Source of the DNA: Colwellia sp.
Lineage (GTDB): Bacteria; Pseudomonadota; Gammaproteobacteria; Enterobacterales; Alteromonadaceae
Direction: 5' to 3'
NCBI GenBank assembly: GCA_013215655.1
Contig: JABSOX010000012.1
Coordinates: forward strand, 65,608-129,607
DNA length: 64,000 bases
Every line of letters starts with the position of its first letter. The first letter of the stretch is position 1. Shown here piece by piece: positions 20,649 through 29,914 of this stretch. A model generated the notes under the pieces. That model made no database searches. It was not told the DNA's origin and saw only the letters and a program-made list of their open reading frames with translations. Both the position numbers and the translations under genes were made by a program.

Positions 20649-21669
20649 AAACAACTTCAGAATATTAGTCGTTGATGATAACCCCACCAACATTCAGCTT
20701 ATTGCTCAAGTACTTAAAATTAAAAACTATCATATTGCTTATGCTACTAGTGGTGCAAAAGCGTTATCCTCACTTAAAGAGAATGACTTTGACTTAGTAC
20801 TTCTTGACGTCATGATGCCAGGGCTAAATGGCTATGAAACGTGTAAGGAAATAAAAAAACAGCCAAAACATGAACATCTACCGATTATTTTTCTTACGGC
20901 AAAAACAGACGACGAAAGCATTATTGCGGGATTTGATTGTGGTGGTGTTGATTATGTTGCCAAACCTTTTAATCAACGTGAACTATTAGCCCGCATAGAA
21001 ACACATTTAAAGTTAAAGGATTACGAAGACAATTTAGAATATAAAGTGCTACAACTCACCCATGAAATTGAAGCAACTCAACGCGAAGTTGTTTTTACCA
21101 TGGGTGCTATCGGTGAAACACGCTCAAAAGAAACCGGTAATCATGTTAAACGGGTAGCAAAATACAGCTATCTGTTTGCAATAAAGTCAGGACTATCGGA
21201 ATCGGAAGCGCAACTATTGAAAGAATCGTCACCTATGCATGACATAGGTAAAGTTGGTATTCCTGACTCCATATTAAACAAACCGGGCAAGTTAACCGCC
21301 GATGAGTGGCAAGTTATGATGACTCATGCACAAATAGGCTACGATATGTTAAAAATGTCAGAACGCCCTATTCTTAAAGCTGCTGCAACGGTAGCCATTA
21401 TGCATCATGAAAAGTATGACGGTAGTGGTTACCCCAATGGACTAGCCGGGGAAGCCATTCATATTTATGGACGTATTACTGCAATTTCAGATGTTTTTGA
21501 TGCTCTTGGTAGTGCCCGCTGCTATAAAGAAGCGTGGCCAGATCAGGATATATTTAATTTAATGAAAGAAGAACGAGGTAAACACTTTGACCCTCAACTT
21601 ATTGATATTTTCTTTGAAAATTTAGATGAGTTTTTATCGATCAGGAATAATTTAAAGGATAGTGATTAA
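20641..21669 (+). CDS. RpfG-like response regulator: REC plus HD-GYP phosphodiesterase
   Basis: REC (LLDVMMPGLNGYE); HD-GYP motifs MHDIGKVGIPD and HHEKYDGSGYPNGL. Confidence 0.93.
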   Translation: MCKNNFRILVVDDNPTNIQLIAQVLKIKNYHIAYATSGAKALSSLKENDFDLVLLDVMMPGLNGYETCKEIKKQPKHEHLPIIFLTAKTDDESIIAGFDCGGVDYVAKPFNQRELLARIETHLKLKDYEDNLEYKVLQLTHEIEATQREVVFTMGAIGETRSKETGNHVKRVAKYSYLFAIKSGLSESEAQLLKESSPMHDIGKVGIPDSILNKPGKLTADEWQVMMTHAQIGYDMLKMSERPILKAAATVAIMHHEKYDGSGYPNGLAGEAIHIYGRITAISDVFDALGSARCYKEAWPDQDIFNLMKEERGKHFDPQLIDIFFENLDEFLSIRNNLKDSD

Positions 21670-21730
21670 CTTTAACCTCCCTATTTATACTTAAAAGTTA
21701 TACCAATAACATTGCCTATAAACTTCCAAA

Positions 21731-21770
21731 AAATAAAAAAGCCTTATTGTGTTCACACAACAAGGCTTTT
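21731..21770 (-). terminator. Bidirectional-type intrinsic terminator
   Basis: GCCTTATTGTG-ttca-CACAACAAGGC hairpin with flanking A/T tracts between convergent genes. Confidence 0.75.
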
Positions 21771-21808
21771 ATAAAGATTGTTTACTTAACAACATTACCT
21801 AAGTAAGT

Positions 21809-24505
21809 TTAAAACTCTTTCGCTACACCTAAGTAGAAAAAGCGACCACGTAGTGAGTAGGTATTGAAGTCGACACCGTTAGTACCTTCATAGCGTAGAG
21901 GTGGTTCTTTGTCCCACAAGTTTTTAATACCTAAGTTAAAATCAATACCTAAGTTTTCATAATGATAATCGACCTGCGCATGATGAAAATTAGTTGCTCC
22001 CATTTCATGTCCGCCCGGCTCCGTTGTTGCTGAAATATATTCAACATTGTAAGAAGCTGACCAGTCATCATTCTTCCAACCTGCGGTGAAATTAGCACGG
22101 TCTTCTGGAATGTTACCAAAGGAATTATCATATTCACCGATGATTGAACGTGACGGTGAGTCCGCCGTATCTTGCACATCAAAAGTAAGGAAGTGAGATA
22201 CTTCCAAATTAACGTCAAATTCGCCATATGATGTATCAAAGGCATACATTACGGCGATATCTAAACCATCAAGAGTACGCTCAGCAATATTGTCATTTGG
22301 AGCATAAACCGAGACAATGTAACCTTTACCCGCTTCAGCACGTGTAACTGAATTTGCATACGCTGGGTTTTGTGCAACATAGGCTTGATTAATAACATAT
22401 TCAGGACTTTGAAAAACAACGTTTTCTTGACTAATGCGGAAATAATCCAAGGTAAAAGAAAGCTTATCTGTCGGCTGGTAAACTAAACCAAGTGTTAAGT
22501 TTTCAGCTTCTTCAGGCTTAAGCTCTGGGTTGCCACCGGAAGTAACATTAAAGCCTTTAACTGTGTTTTGAACAAGACCATCAACTAAACCTGAACAGCC
22601 CGGTAAGCTTGCAACTACGCCTGTACCTGTTGGATCACATGGGTCTGCAATTCCTTCGGTAAAGTTGGCTGCTTGACCAGAATACATTTGCAACATGGTA
22701 GGCGCTCTAAAACCAGTCGAATAACTACCACGTACGGTAACTTCTTCAATAGGTTTCCAAATAACACCAAACTTAGGGTTAGTGGTGGTTTTATCAAGGT
22801 CGCTGTACTCAGAAGTACGCACAGCCAGTTCCACTTCTAAATTGTCTAAAATAGGGATAACCACTTCGGCATAAAATTCATCAATTTTACGAACCGGCGT
22901 TATGACATCTGGTGATGCGCCGCCCCACGAAACATCAAACGTCTCTGTTTGTTGGCTGATATCTGCTCGCTGTGTCGCTTGCTCTTCACGATGTTCATAA
23001 CCCACAGCAAATTGTATCGAACCTGCTGGTAAGTCCATTACTGGTCCCGCTAAACTTGCCTGATAATAATCAAGGCTATTGTCATTAATCACAAAAGGTT
23101 TAGTGGTATTGATGTAATCAAGCATATCTGTAGTAATTGAACCTGGAGGACCAAATACATTTAGAGGTACACAAGATGGATCTGCTGTAGTTCCACAAGC
23201 ATCAGATAATGCAGCATCAATGCGCATTAGTGAAGGCTGACGGCCACCGTCAGTAGTAACACGACCATCTTGAGCAGAATAGGTGACGTTCCAATCATAA
23301 TCACCAAAGGTACCATTTAGGCCTAAAGTATAACGACTGATATCTGTTTCAGTTGAATAAATTCGCGGACCATATTCAACAAAACGACGTGATACATTAC
23401 CCGATACACCAAACGGATTGTAAAATTGATTGGCACCGATACCAAACTGCTTACCGTCTGCATCATTATGATGAAATGCAGGTGTTTCCGTACCACCACC
23501 GTACCAACCGGTATCAACACCAGGAGGTGCCTGATTTCCCTGGTTCCAGCCTTGGAAAGAACTTACTTCCGCAAAAAATTGAATGTCATCAGTTAAATCG
23601 TATTCTGCGGTTAAAAACATCGTGGTGTTTTTAATACTGTTTGAACCTGAAGTTACGCTGTGATAATTATAGCCCATCTCATCATAATTCCATGGCACAA
23701 CGTTACTTGGATTATTTGCATCCATTATTGTCCAATTGCCATCACCCAAACCGAAACCTGATAACTTAGAATTTGGTGCAGTTCCTGAACGTTGGTTTTG
23801 TCCGCCAACATGCCTAAAATCAGCATCTTGTGTACGTTTACGATCTTTCGATAACCAACCATCAGTATTATTATGTGATAACGCTAACATTAAACTACCA
23901 CGGTCACTACTTGTGCCGATGGTTAAACCAACACGTTTTTCCGCACCATCATTTTCGCTAGAAACCCCATAACTACTATTAAAACTAACACCATCAAAAT
24001 CAGTTTTGGTGATAATATTAACAACACCAGCAATAGCATCTGAACCATATATTGCTGAAGCGCCGTCTTTTAATACTTGAATTTGTTCAACGGCTTCAAA
24101 AGGAATAGACAATAAATCTACTTCATTACGCGCATTAGCGGCAATTGTGCGGCGACCATTGATCAGAATAAGGGTATTACTTGCTTCAATGCCACGCAAA
24201 GTCACGGTTGCTGTTGAACCATTACCGCTATCCGATTGTGAATTGGCTGTATTCCCCGTTAGCGCTGGCAATTTACGCAATGCTTCCCCTATATCCGTAA
24301 TACCTAATCGTTCCATCTGCACTTTAGTCACTACGGTGATCGGAGAAGACGAGGCAAGTTCGGTACGAGCAATTCTCGAACCAGTAACCATAATTTTTTC
24401 AATTTCTTCTTCTTCAGCCGCATATGCTGGCGTAACGATAGCAGGTACTGATGCAATAACAGCAAGCGCAAGTGCTGAATATTTGAGTTCTTTTATTGTT
24501 TTCAT
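21809..24505 (-). CDS. TonB-dependent receptor
   Basis: Plug domain (ITVVTKVQMERLGITDIGEALRKLPALTGNT...), 898 aa, C-terminal barrel ending FYLGVAKEF. Confidence 0.93.
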   Translation of the reverse strand: MKTIKELKYSALALAVIASVPAIVTPAYAAEEEEIEKIMVTGSRIARTELASSSPITVVTKVQMERLGITDIGEALRKLPALTGNTANSQSDSGNGSTATVTLRGIEASNTLILINGRRTIAANARNEVDLLSIPFEAVEQIQVLKDGASAIYGSDAIAGVVNIITKTDFDGVSFNSSYGVSSENDGAEKRVGLTIGTSSDRGSLMLALSHNNTDGWLSKDRKRTQDADFRHVGGQNQRSGTAPNSKLSGFGLGDGNWTIMDANNPSNVVPWNYDEMGYNYHSVTSGSNSIKNTTMFLTAEYDLTDDIQFFAEVSSFQGWNQGNQAPPGVDTGWYGGGTETPAFHHNDADGKQFGIGANQFYNPFGVSGNVSRRFVEYGPRIYSTETDISRYTLGLNGTFGDYDWNVTYSAQDGRVTTDGGRQPSLMRIDAALSDACGTTADPSCVPLNVFGPPGSITTDMLDYINTTKPFVINDNSLDYYQASLAGPVMDLPAGSIQFAVGYEHREEQATQRADISQQTETFDVSWGGASPDVITPVRKIDEFYAEVVIPILDNLEVELAVRTSEYSDLDKTTTNPKFGVIWKPIEEVTVRGSYSTGFRAPTMLQMYSGQAANFTEGIADPCDPTGTGVVASLPGCSGLVDGLVQNTVKGFNVTSGGNPELKPEEAENLTLGLVYQPTDKLSFTLDYFRISQENVVFQSPEYVINQAYVAQNPAYANSVTRAEAGKGYIVSVYAPNDNIAERTLDGLDIAVMYAFDTSYGEFDVNLEVSHFLTFDVQDTADSPSRSIIGEYDNSFGNIPEDRANFTAGWKNDDWSASYNVEYISATTEPGGHEMGATNFHHAQVDYHYENLGIDFNLGIKNLWDKEPPLRYEGTNGVDFNTYSLRGRFFYLGVAKEF

Positions 24506-24748
24506 TAGTAAAACCTTATGTTTTTAATCTCATGTTTTTAACTATTCATTAAATTCCTTGTAGCTAGACTTGTATCTCCATATAACAAAGTATAATGTAT
24601 ACAATATATCGCACTTAGATCAAGGATAATTTTTGTCCGTCCCTATAATTAATAAACATAAGAATGACAAGTTAAATTTATTACTATAAAAAACAACCTG
24701 TTAACAATTGAAAACTAATTGAAACAAATAATTAATGAGGTATTAAAA

Positions 24749-24895
24749 ATGAATACACAAACACCGCCCTTGTTTGTTATAGAAGAAGAGTTGGAAAGTA
24801 AATTAATAACTACTAATGAAAAAAACAATGAAGAGCCTACAAACCTTTATGAAAAGGAAGGTGATGAAAAGTTTTTTATTAAGGGGTACAACTAG
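24749..24895 (+). CDS. Small ORF, 48-aa acidic peptide (not in the ORF track)
   Basis: ATG preceded by AATGAGG; translates MNTQTPPLFVIEEELESKLITTNEKNNEEPTNLYEKEGDEKFFIKGYN*. Confidence 0.4.
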   Translation: MNTQTPPLFVIEEELESKLITTNEKNNEEPTNLYEKEGDEKFFIKGYN

Positions 24896-24904
24896 TTGAG
24901 TTAT

Positions 24905-25166
24905 ATACCCGTGATACTTCAAACTGCATGATTCAGTTGGAATTAGAAACGTTTTAGGCAAGGCATTGATTGTAGAGAATGGTTATTCCCTTATCAAAAT
25001 CTATAACGAAGCATAAAGCGTTTATAAACCAACCCGTAGGGGACTTCTGAGTAAATCATGCTCGTCGTTGCATCTATTTAAAGGGAGCAACCATTAATAA
25101 AAAGATGCGCCTTGATCATGAATTACTCAGCAGTCCTGAACAAGCATTTTGAAGTAACACGGGTAT
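24905..25166. repeat. Structured inverted-repeat element, copy 2 (MITE-like)
   Basis: 26-bp TIRs (23/26) ATACCCGTGATACTTCAAACTGCATG / CAAGCATTTTGAAGTAACACGGGTAT; shares internal blocks (CATGCTCGTCGTTG, ACCATTAATAAAAAGA, TTATAAACCAACCC) with copy 1. Confidence 0.85.
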
Positions 25167-25208
25167 AGATAATTAATAACAATAAAAAATATCTAACGGG
25201 TGGTAATA

Positions 25209-26594
25209 ATGTCAGCTATAGCAAAACGAAATAATAATGAAAATTGGTCATCACGACTCACCTTCTTAATGGCCTCAATTGGTTTTTCAGTTGGTTTGGG
25301 CAATATATGGCGCTTTCCTTATATCGTCGGTGAAAATGGTGGGGCAGCATTTGTACTAGTATATTTAGCCTGTGCATTATGTATTGGTGTGCCCTTAGTT
25401 ATGTCAGAGTGGGCTATTGGTCGACGCGCACGTAACGCATCATCAGCCGTAAGCTGTTTTGCAGAACTCAGTAAAGATAATAAATTATCAAGACACTGGT
25501 CACATGTTGGAGGAATGGCAATAGCCGCTGTTTTTTTATTGATGTTAACTTATACCGTGATCACTGGCTGGACACTCGATTATTTTGTCAAAGCAATTTC
25601 CGGCGAACTTAACAATGTTGATGCGACAACCTCAAAAGGCATATTCGATAATCTGTTGGCAGACCCTGTTAGATTATTGTTTTGGCATACCTTTGTTGTA
25701 GCTATCACAATATTCATCAGTGCCAAAGGACTAAAGGGCGGGATAGAAAAAGCGGTTAATTTTTTAATGCCAGCATTATTCATTTGTTTAATTATCATGG
25801 TTATCTATTCAAGTATTGTCGGTAATATGAATGCAGCAGTGCATTTCTTGCTGACACCTGACTTTAGCCAAATCACCGCAGATACATTCTTGTTGGCGCT
25901 AGGACAAGCATTTTTCTCAATTGGTATTGCTATGGCAGTGATGATTACCTACGGTTCATACTTAAGTGACGACTCCCCTATCACCCAAAATGCCTTTATT
26001 GTTGTATTTGCTGATACTTTTGTAGCCATGTTAGCCGGATTTGCAATATTTCCGTTAGTGTTTGCCCATGGGCTAACACCTGATGCTGGCGCCGGTCTAG
26101 TATTTCAAGTACTTCCTATTGCATTTGGCAACTTAAATGGTGGGCAAATTTTTAGTGCGGTATTTTTTTTCTTGTTAGTTGCTGCCGCCTTAACCTCTTG
26201 TATTGGTAACTTTGAACCCATAGTTGCTTGGACCAAAGAACGCTTTAAACTTAGTAGAACTAAAGCTACCTTAGTCTGTGGTACAACAATCTGGCTGTTA
26301 GGCATCTTGTCCATATTGTCACTTAATATTTTAAAGGATTTTCATCCTTTTGATTTTATTAGCCTGTTAAAAGGTAAAACTATCTTTGAAAGTCTAGATT
26401 ACATATCTGCTGCTATTCTTCTTCCTCTAGGTGGATTATTAACAGCTATATTTGTCGGTTGGCGATTACCATTAAAAGAAATCAAAGCTGAGCTAAAAAT
26501 TAGCGGTTGGAAGTTTAATCTCTGGAAAATATTAATACGTTATGTAGCCCCTATTGCTATTGGACTTGTTTTCATCGTCGGTATAACTAAATAA
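25209..26594 (+). CDS. Neurotransmitter:sodium symporter (NSS) family transporter
   Basis: SSRLTFLMASIGFSVGLGNIWRFPYIVGENGGAAFVLVYL signature. Confidence 0.93.
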   Translation: MSAIAKRNNNENWSSRLTFLMASIGFSVGLGNIWRFPYIVGENGGAAFVLVYLACALCIGVPLVMSEWAIGRRARNASSAVSCFAELSKDNKLSRHWSHVGGMAIAAVFLLMLTYTVITGWTLDYFVKAISGELNNVDATTSKGIFDNLLADPVRLLFWHTFVVAITIFISAKGLKGGIEKAVNFLMPALFICLIIMVIYSSIVGNMNAAVHFLLTPDFSQITADTFLLALGQAFFSIGIAMAVMITYGSYLSDDSPITQNAFIVVFADTFVAMLAGFAIFPLVFAHGLTPDAGAGLVFQVLPIAFGNLNGGQIFSAVFFFLLVAAALTSCIGNFEPIVAWTKERFKLSRTKATLVCGTTIWLLGILSILSLNILKDFHPFDFISLLKGKTIFESLDYISAAILLPLGGLLTAIFVGWRLPLKEIKAELKISGWKFNLWKILIRYVAPIAIGLVFIVGITK

Positions 26595-26823
26595 CCTCAA
26601 CACGGGATAAGCAGCACTTGCTCAATATTCGCCTTTATTCGATCCTCTGCGTTAAAACGTCGATAAATAGCTCGCTATTCATAAACGTTTTTCCTTGATA
26701 ATTGAATAAATTGAAACATCGATTGAGTTGTTATTACCCTTAATTAACCTGCTAAAATTGAGCTTATAGTCAACTTGTTGATTTTACTTAGATATCAAGC
26801 ACTCATTATCCCGAGTTCAGGTT
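26593..26823. mobile_element. MITE-like element with 27-bp terminal inverted repeats
   Basis: AACCTCAACACGGGATAAGCAGCACTT versus reverse complement of the right end AACCTGAACTCGGGATAATGAGTGCTT; candidate 4-bp AAAT target duplication. Confidence 0.65.
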
Positions 26824-26905
26824 AAATGAACTTTGTCGAAAGTGGGAGTACTAAACTTGGAAAGATAATATGTGTGAACAAAAATAATTCACACATAAGG
26901 TGTCA

Positions 26906-29905
26906 CTACTGCTCTATATTTTGAATACTTTTAGTTTCGGTTAATAAAACCTGTAACCTCTGCAATAACTCTTGAGCTTTATAAGGTTTATGCAGAACAT
27001 TTTCTTGTAAGGTTTTTCCAACTAAATCTATATGACTGCTCTCACTGAAACCACTAGCGAGTTGTATTTTTATATCTGGATAGTGTTTTCGCACTTCAGT
27101 TGCCAGTTGGTAACCATTCATTTCAGGCATAATAATGTCAGAAAAAACCAAATCGATTTTTTCTTTAGATAAAAGTTCTAAAGCCAACATTGCATTTTCA
27201 GCCTTAAAAGTTACATAACCATGTTGATTTAATATTTCACAAGAAAGGTTAAGTAATGCCAGTTCGTCATCCACAACTAAAATTATCTCGCCATTACTTT
27301 TTTCCGCTAAAGCGACTGTCTCGATTGCTTTTTTATCATTATTCTCACTTTGATGATAACGAGGAAAATATAATGAAAACCGAGTACCTACTCCTACTTC
27401 TGAATATACATTAATAACACCGCCACAACGTTCAACAAAGCTGTATACCTGACTTAACCCTAGGCCTGTACCTTTTTCACCTTTCGTTGAAAAGAAAGGG
27501 TCAAAAATCTTTTCTACAGTTTCTTTTGTCATACCACAACCAGTATCAGTGATATTAAGTAATACATAATCGCCAGCATCTACTTGCGATATTTTTGCAT
27601 CAACTTCATTAATATGTTCATTACTGGTTTGTATAGTCAAACAACCACTTTCCTTAATTGCATGCATGGCATTGATACTTAAGTTAATCACGGTATCTTC
27701 AAAATCGCCGCTATCCACTTTAACCGACCATAAATCGTTACTTAATTGATGTTCTAGCGCAATACGTGCTGTTAACGTTTTCTCCATCATTTCTTGTTCT
27801 TCTTTAAGAAGATCATTAATATTTATCGGCTTAACATTGGCGCTACGTTTACTTGAAAAAGCTAACAATTTTTTTGTTAAATCGGCACTTCGTTCACCTG
27901 CATGAATAATTTTCTGACAGAATTTTTCAAGTTTAGGTTGATCAGATAAAGAGCGTTCAAGTAATTCAGCAAAACCCAGAATAACCCCCAACATATTATT
28001 ATAATCATGTGCTATACCACCGGTTAGTTTGCCTAGGGCTTCCATTTTCTGGCTACGACGTAACTTCTCTTCTTGTTGATTACGTTCACTCAAATCAATA
28101 ATAAAAACGATAAACTCATCACCATCATCACGATATCTTGAACCGCCAATTAAAATAGGAATACGATAGCCATCTTTGTGATAATACTCTTTTTCAAATG
28201 GCGTCCAAAAGCCTCTACTTTGTGCTTCTATAATCGCTTTTTCGTCAAGAGGAAAATATTCTTCAGGTGTTAACGTCCTCCAGTCAATACTTCCTTCTAA
28301 TAACTCTTGTTTGGTGTAACCTAGCATATCAAGCATCATTTGATTTGCTTCAATTATTCGACCATCAGACCAGGTATGTAAAATTCCAATAAAGTTAGAT
28401 TCTTTCCAGAGCTCAAAGCGTTTAGCGTTTTCTCTGAGCATATTTTCCATTTTTTTACGCTCAGTTATATCGGTTGAAATACTACATACGGTATTTTCTT
28501 TTTCAGTATCTCCTGATATTAGGAACTTAACCGAAACATAAGTATGCACGCCATCTTCCTGAGGAATTAACTCCTCAACTTCCAAGGACTGTTCAGACTC
28601 TAGTACATTACTATCGTGGCTTTGTAGCATTTGAACTATATCTTCAGGAAAGATCTCATGCTCAGTTAAACCGATAATTTTTTTTCTTTCAATGTTATAA
28701 AGCTGTTCAAACCTTTTATTAACAAAAGTAAAACGTCCTTTTATATCTTTAACATAAATAACCGCGGGAGAATTATCCATAATCGCTTGTAAATGCTTTT
28801 TATTTCTTGTTGCAGCTTGGCGTAGTTGGTACTGCTCAGTAATATCATTAAAAACTAATACCATGCCTAAAATGACACCCTCTTCATCTCGAATAGGTGC
28901 AGCAGAGTCGGCAATTTGATACTCCTTACCATCTTTAGAAATAAGCGTTGTATGGTTACTTAAATAGACGGTTTCTCCTGATTTCAATACTTGTTCAACA
29001 GGATTACTGACCATTCTTCGTGTAGAAACATCCATAATAGGAAAAATCACACTTAAAGACTGTTTTTGTGCTTCAGCAAATGACCACCCCGTCAAAATTT
29101 CTGCAACGGGATTCATGCGCGTAATGTTACCTTTTTCATCTGTCGTAATAACCGCATCACCAATACTATTAAGTGTCGTTTTTAAGTCTTGCTCACTTTC
29201 AACAACTTCTTGAGTTGCCTGTCGTAAGTTATCTTGCATTTGCGATAAAGCAATTTGCAACATATCCAATTCATCATAATATTTTTTACTATTAACTGGT
29301 CGATTTAAAACAAGCTCTTGATGTAACGTATTTAAATTTAGGTTTTGTGAAAACATTGCAATTTGATTTAAATGACGAGCCACTAATCGGTGAAAAATCA
29401 ATAGAATTAATCCTGCAACAATAAACGTTTTAATGGCATTAGTAAGCAGAATAAATACCGCTCGGTTGATCATGTTTTGATATATATCATCGAGTGTGGC
29501 TTGTACAACAAGTTCACCTATCAATCTGTTTTGCTCGTTAAAGCGATGAAAGAGAGGGTATCTCTTTACGATAATATTATCTTTGTGACTAACACCTGTA
29601 GATAAGAGCAATTCATCATCGGCATAAATGGTAACAGACTGGATATAGGGAAGGTCTAATAAACCTTTTAAGGTGATCTTCAAATCTTCTGTTTCTAATT
29701 GCCAAACACGTGAAGATATATTTGAAAGATGGGTTTTCTCAATTTGTTCAAGCCCTAAATGTACTACATCAAGATCGTTTTGAAATTCCGAATAAATTTG
29801 TAACGATGTGGTAAAAATAGCGATAATGGTACTGGCAAAAATAACATATAAGCTTAACTTCCGAGCTAAGCGGCCTTTGATAAACTGAACTTTATCTTTC
29901 ATCAA
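26906..29905 (-). CDS. PAS-containing hybrid sensor histidine kinase
   Basis: 999 aa; several PAS modules, HisKA (LGKLTGGIAHDYNNMLGVILGFAELLE), HATPase, C-terminal REC (DLVFSDIIMPEMNGY). Confidence 0.92.
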   Translation of the reverse strand: MMKDKVQFIKGRLARKLSLYVIFASTIIAIFTTSLQIYSEFQNDLDVVHLGLEQIEKTHLSNISSRVWQLETEDLKITLKGLLDLPYIQSVTIYADDELLLSTGVSHKDNIIVKRYPLFHRFNEQNRLIGELVVQATLDDIYQNMINRAVFILLTNAIKTFIVAGLILLIFHRLVARHLNQIAMFSQNLNLNTLHQELVLNRPVNSKKYYDELDMLQIALSQMQDNLRQATQEVVESEQDLKTTLNSIGDAVITTDEKGNITRMNPVAEILTGWSFAEAQKQSLSVIFPIMDVSTRRMVSNPVEQVLKSGETVYLSNHTTLISKDGKEYQIADSAAPIRDEEGVILGMVLVFNDITEQYQLRQAATRNKKHLQAIMDNSPAVIYVKDIKGRFTFVNKRFEQLYNIERKKIIGLTEHEIFPEDIVQMLQSHDSNVLESEQSLEVEELIPQEDGVHTYVSVKFLISGDTEKENTVCSISTDITERKKMENMLRENAKRFELWKESNFIGILHTWSDGRIIEANQMMLDMLGYTKQELLEGSIDWRTLTPEEYFPLDEKAIIEAQSRGFWTPFEKEYYHKDGYRIPILIGGSRYRDDGDEFIVFIIDLSERNQQEEKLRRSQKMEALGKLTGGIAHDYNNMLGVILGFAELLERSLSDQPKLEKFCQKIIHAGERSADLTKKLLAFSSKRSANVKPININDLLKEEQEMMEKTLTARIALEHQLSNDLWSVKVDSGDFEDTVINLSINAMHAIKESGCLTIQTSNEHINEVDAKISQVDAGDYVLLNITDTGCGMTKETVEKIFDPFFSTKGEKGTGLGLSQVYSFVERCGGVINVYSEVGVGTRFSLYFPRYHQSENNDKKAIETVALAEKSNGEIILVVDDELALLNLSCEILNQHGYVTFKAENAMLALELLSKEKIDLVFSDIIMPEMNGYQLATEVRKHYPDIKIQLASGFSESSHIDLVGKTLQENVLHKPYKAQELLQRLQVLLTETKSIQNIEQ

Positions 29906-29914
29906 TACATGCCC

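Noticed and set aside
23323-24527. ORFs inside the TonB receptor gene on both strands
   Set aside because: Out-of-frame or antisense to a complete 898-aa receptor.
24590-24610. TGTATACA palindrome upstream of the TonB receptor
   Set aside because: Only 8 bp of symmetry in AT-rich DNA; not enough to call an operator.
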